Positions 63,938 through 64,000 of a DNA stretch of 64,000 nucleotides are shown here, in pieces. Positions within the stretch are counted from its first letter, which is position 1. The number at the start of each line of letters is the position of its first letter. The position numbers were made by a program, and so were the translations under genes. This DNA is from Alicycliphilus sp. UBA6560. Lineage in GTDB: Bacteria; Pseudomonadota; Gammaproteobacteria; Burkholderiales; Burkholderiaceae_C. The DNA is taken from NCBI GenBank assembly GCA_002434305.1, contig DJJU01000011.1, forward strand, positions 62,001 through 126,000. The letters run 5' to 3'. The notes beneath the pieces are model-generated. The model saw only the letters and a list, made by a program, of their open reading frames with translations. It made no database searches and was not told the origin of the DNA.

Positions 63938-64000
63938 GGCTGCCCTCCCCCGCGGCCTGGCGCGCCAGGTGCTCCTGCACCTCGGCGTGCCACAGCCCGC
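63924..64000 (-). CDS. ABC importer ATP-binding protein, C-terminal fragment at window edge
   Basis: Only the last 24 codons are inside the window, reading WHAEVQEHLARQAAGEGSH and AQA before a TGA. They overlap the permease start by 14 bp in a different frame, as is common in these operons. No ATPase motif is visible in the window; the call rests on the position at the head of a BMP-type importer. Confidence 0.65.
   Translation of the reverse strand, partial: GLWHAEVQEHLARQAAGEGSHAQA

Overview
The window looks like a chromosomal segment of a high-GC beta-proteobacterium, most likely of the family Comamonadaceae (Acidovorax/Alicycliphilus/Delftia-like). The protein types fit that family: a fused OHCU decarboxylase/allantoate amidohydrolase, membrane-bound PuuD urate oxidase, a small Trp-rich protein beside a class I cytochrome c, and a hemC-D-X-Y cluster next to ppc. 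Codon use is uniformly GC-rich and I see no phage, transposase, rRNA, tRNA or CRISPR array. This is assignment from family knowledge, not a database search.

Layout. 1-1.2 kb: 5' end of a zinc metallopeptidase, a small membrane protein and dcd. 1.2-17.2 kb: a purine-degradation locus (guaD, puuD, xdhC, uraH, a gamma-glutamyltransferase, an alcohol dehydrogenase, glycerate 2-kinase, a GntR/FCD regulator, puuE, a uraD-allC fusion, an M20 peptidase and an NCS2 purine permease). Together these genes cover guanine to xanthine, urate to allantoin to allantoate and beyond, and salvage of C3 carbon through glycerate; xdhA/xdhB are not in the window. Four similar GTATACA-type sequences lie in the promoter regions of puuD, uraH/ggt, the gntR gene itself and the permease, suggesting one GntR regulon. 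17.3-19.6 kb: malic enzyme maeB. 19.7-25.5 kb: an efflux cluster (marR with a 34-bp perfect palindrome, two FUSC-type transporters, an MFS transporter and a guanidinium exporter preceded by a guanidine-II/mini-ykkC riboswitch). 25.5-32.6 kb: ppc, then hemC-hemD-hemX-hemY. 32.6-36 kb: Trp-rich protein, cytochrome c, a membrane coiled-coil protein and acs. 36-41.7 kb: a long leader, then proV-proW-proX-proX' glycine-betaine uptake. 41.9-50.2 kb: topoisomerase IB, divergent fumC/fumA, an EamA transporter, a PNPOx-like protein, mgtE and a hemerythrin-like protein. 50.2-53.2 kb: ahpF, ahpC and bacterioferritin with an OxyR-like site. 53.4-54.4 kb: flhDC. 54.5-56.9 kb: a penicillin-acylase-type lipoprotein. 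57-64 kb: adenine/adenosine deaminase, DUF3422 protein and a BMP-type (purine/nucleoside) ABC importer that runs off the right edge.

The purine theme therefore returns at the right end: an ABC importer and an adenine deaminase feed hypoxanthine into the pathway whose later steps are encoded at the left end.

A second feature across the whole window is a dispersed imperfect palindrome of about 55 bp (arms CCAGCGCTTG / CAAGCGCTGG followed by CAGCTA). I count about eleven copies, almost all between genes, but one lies in frame inside hemD, where it adds about 18 residues to the protein.
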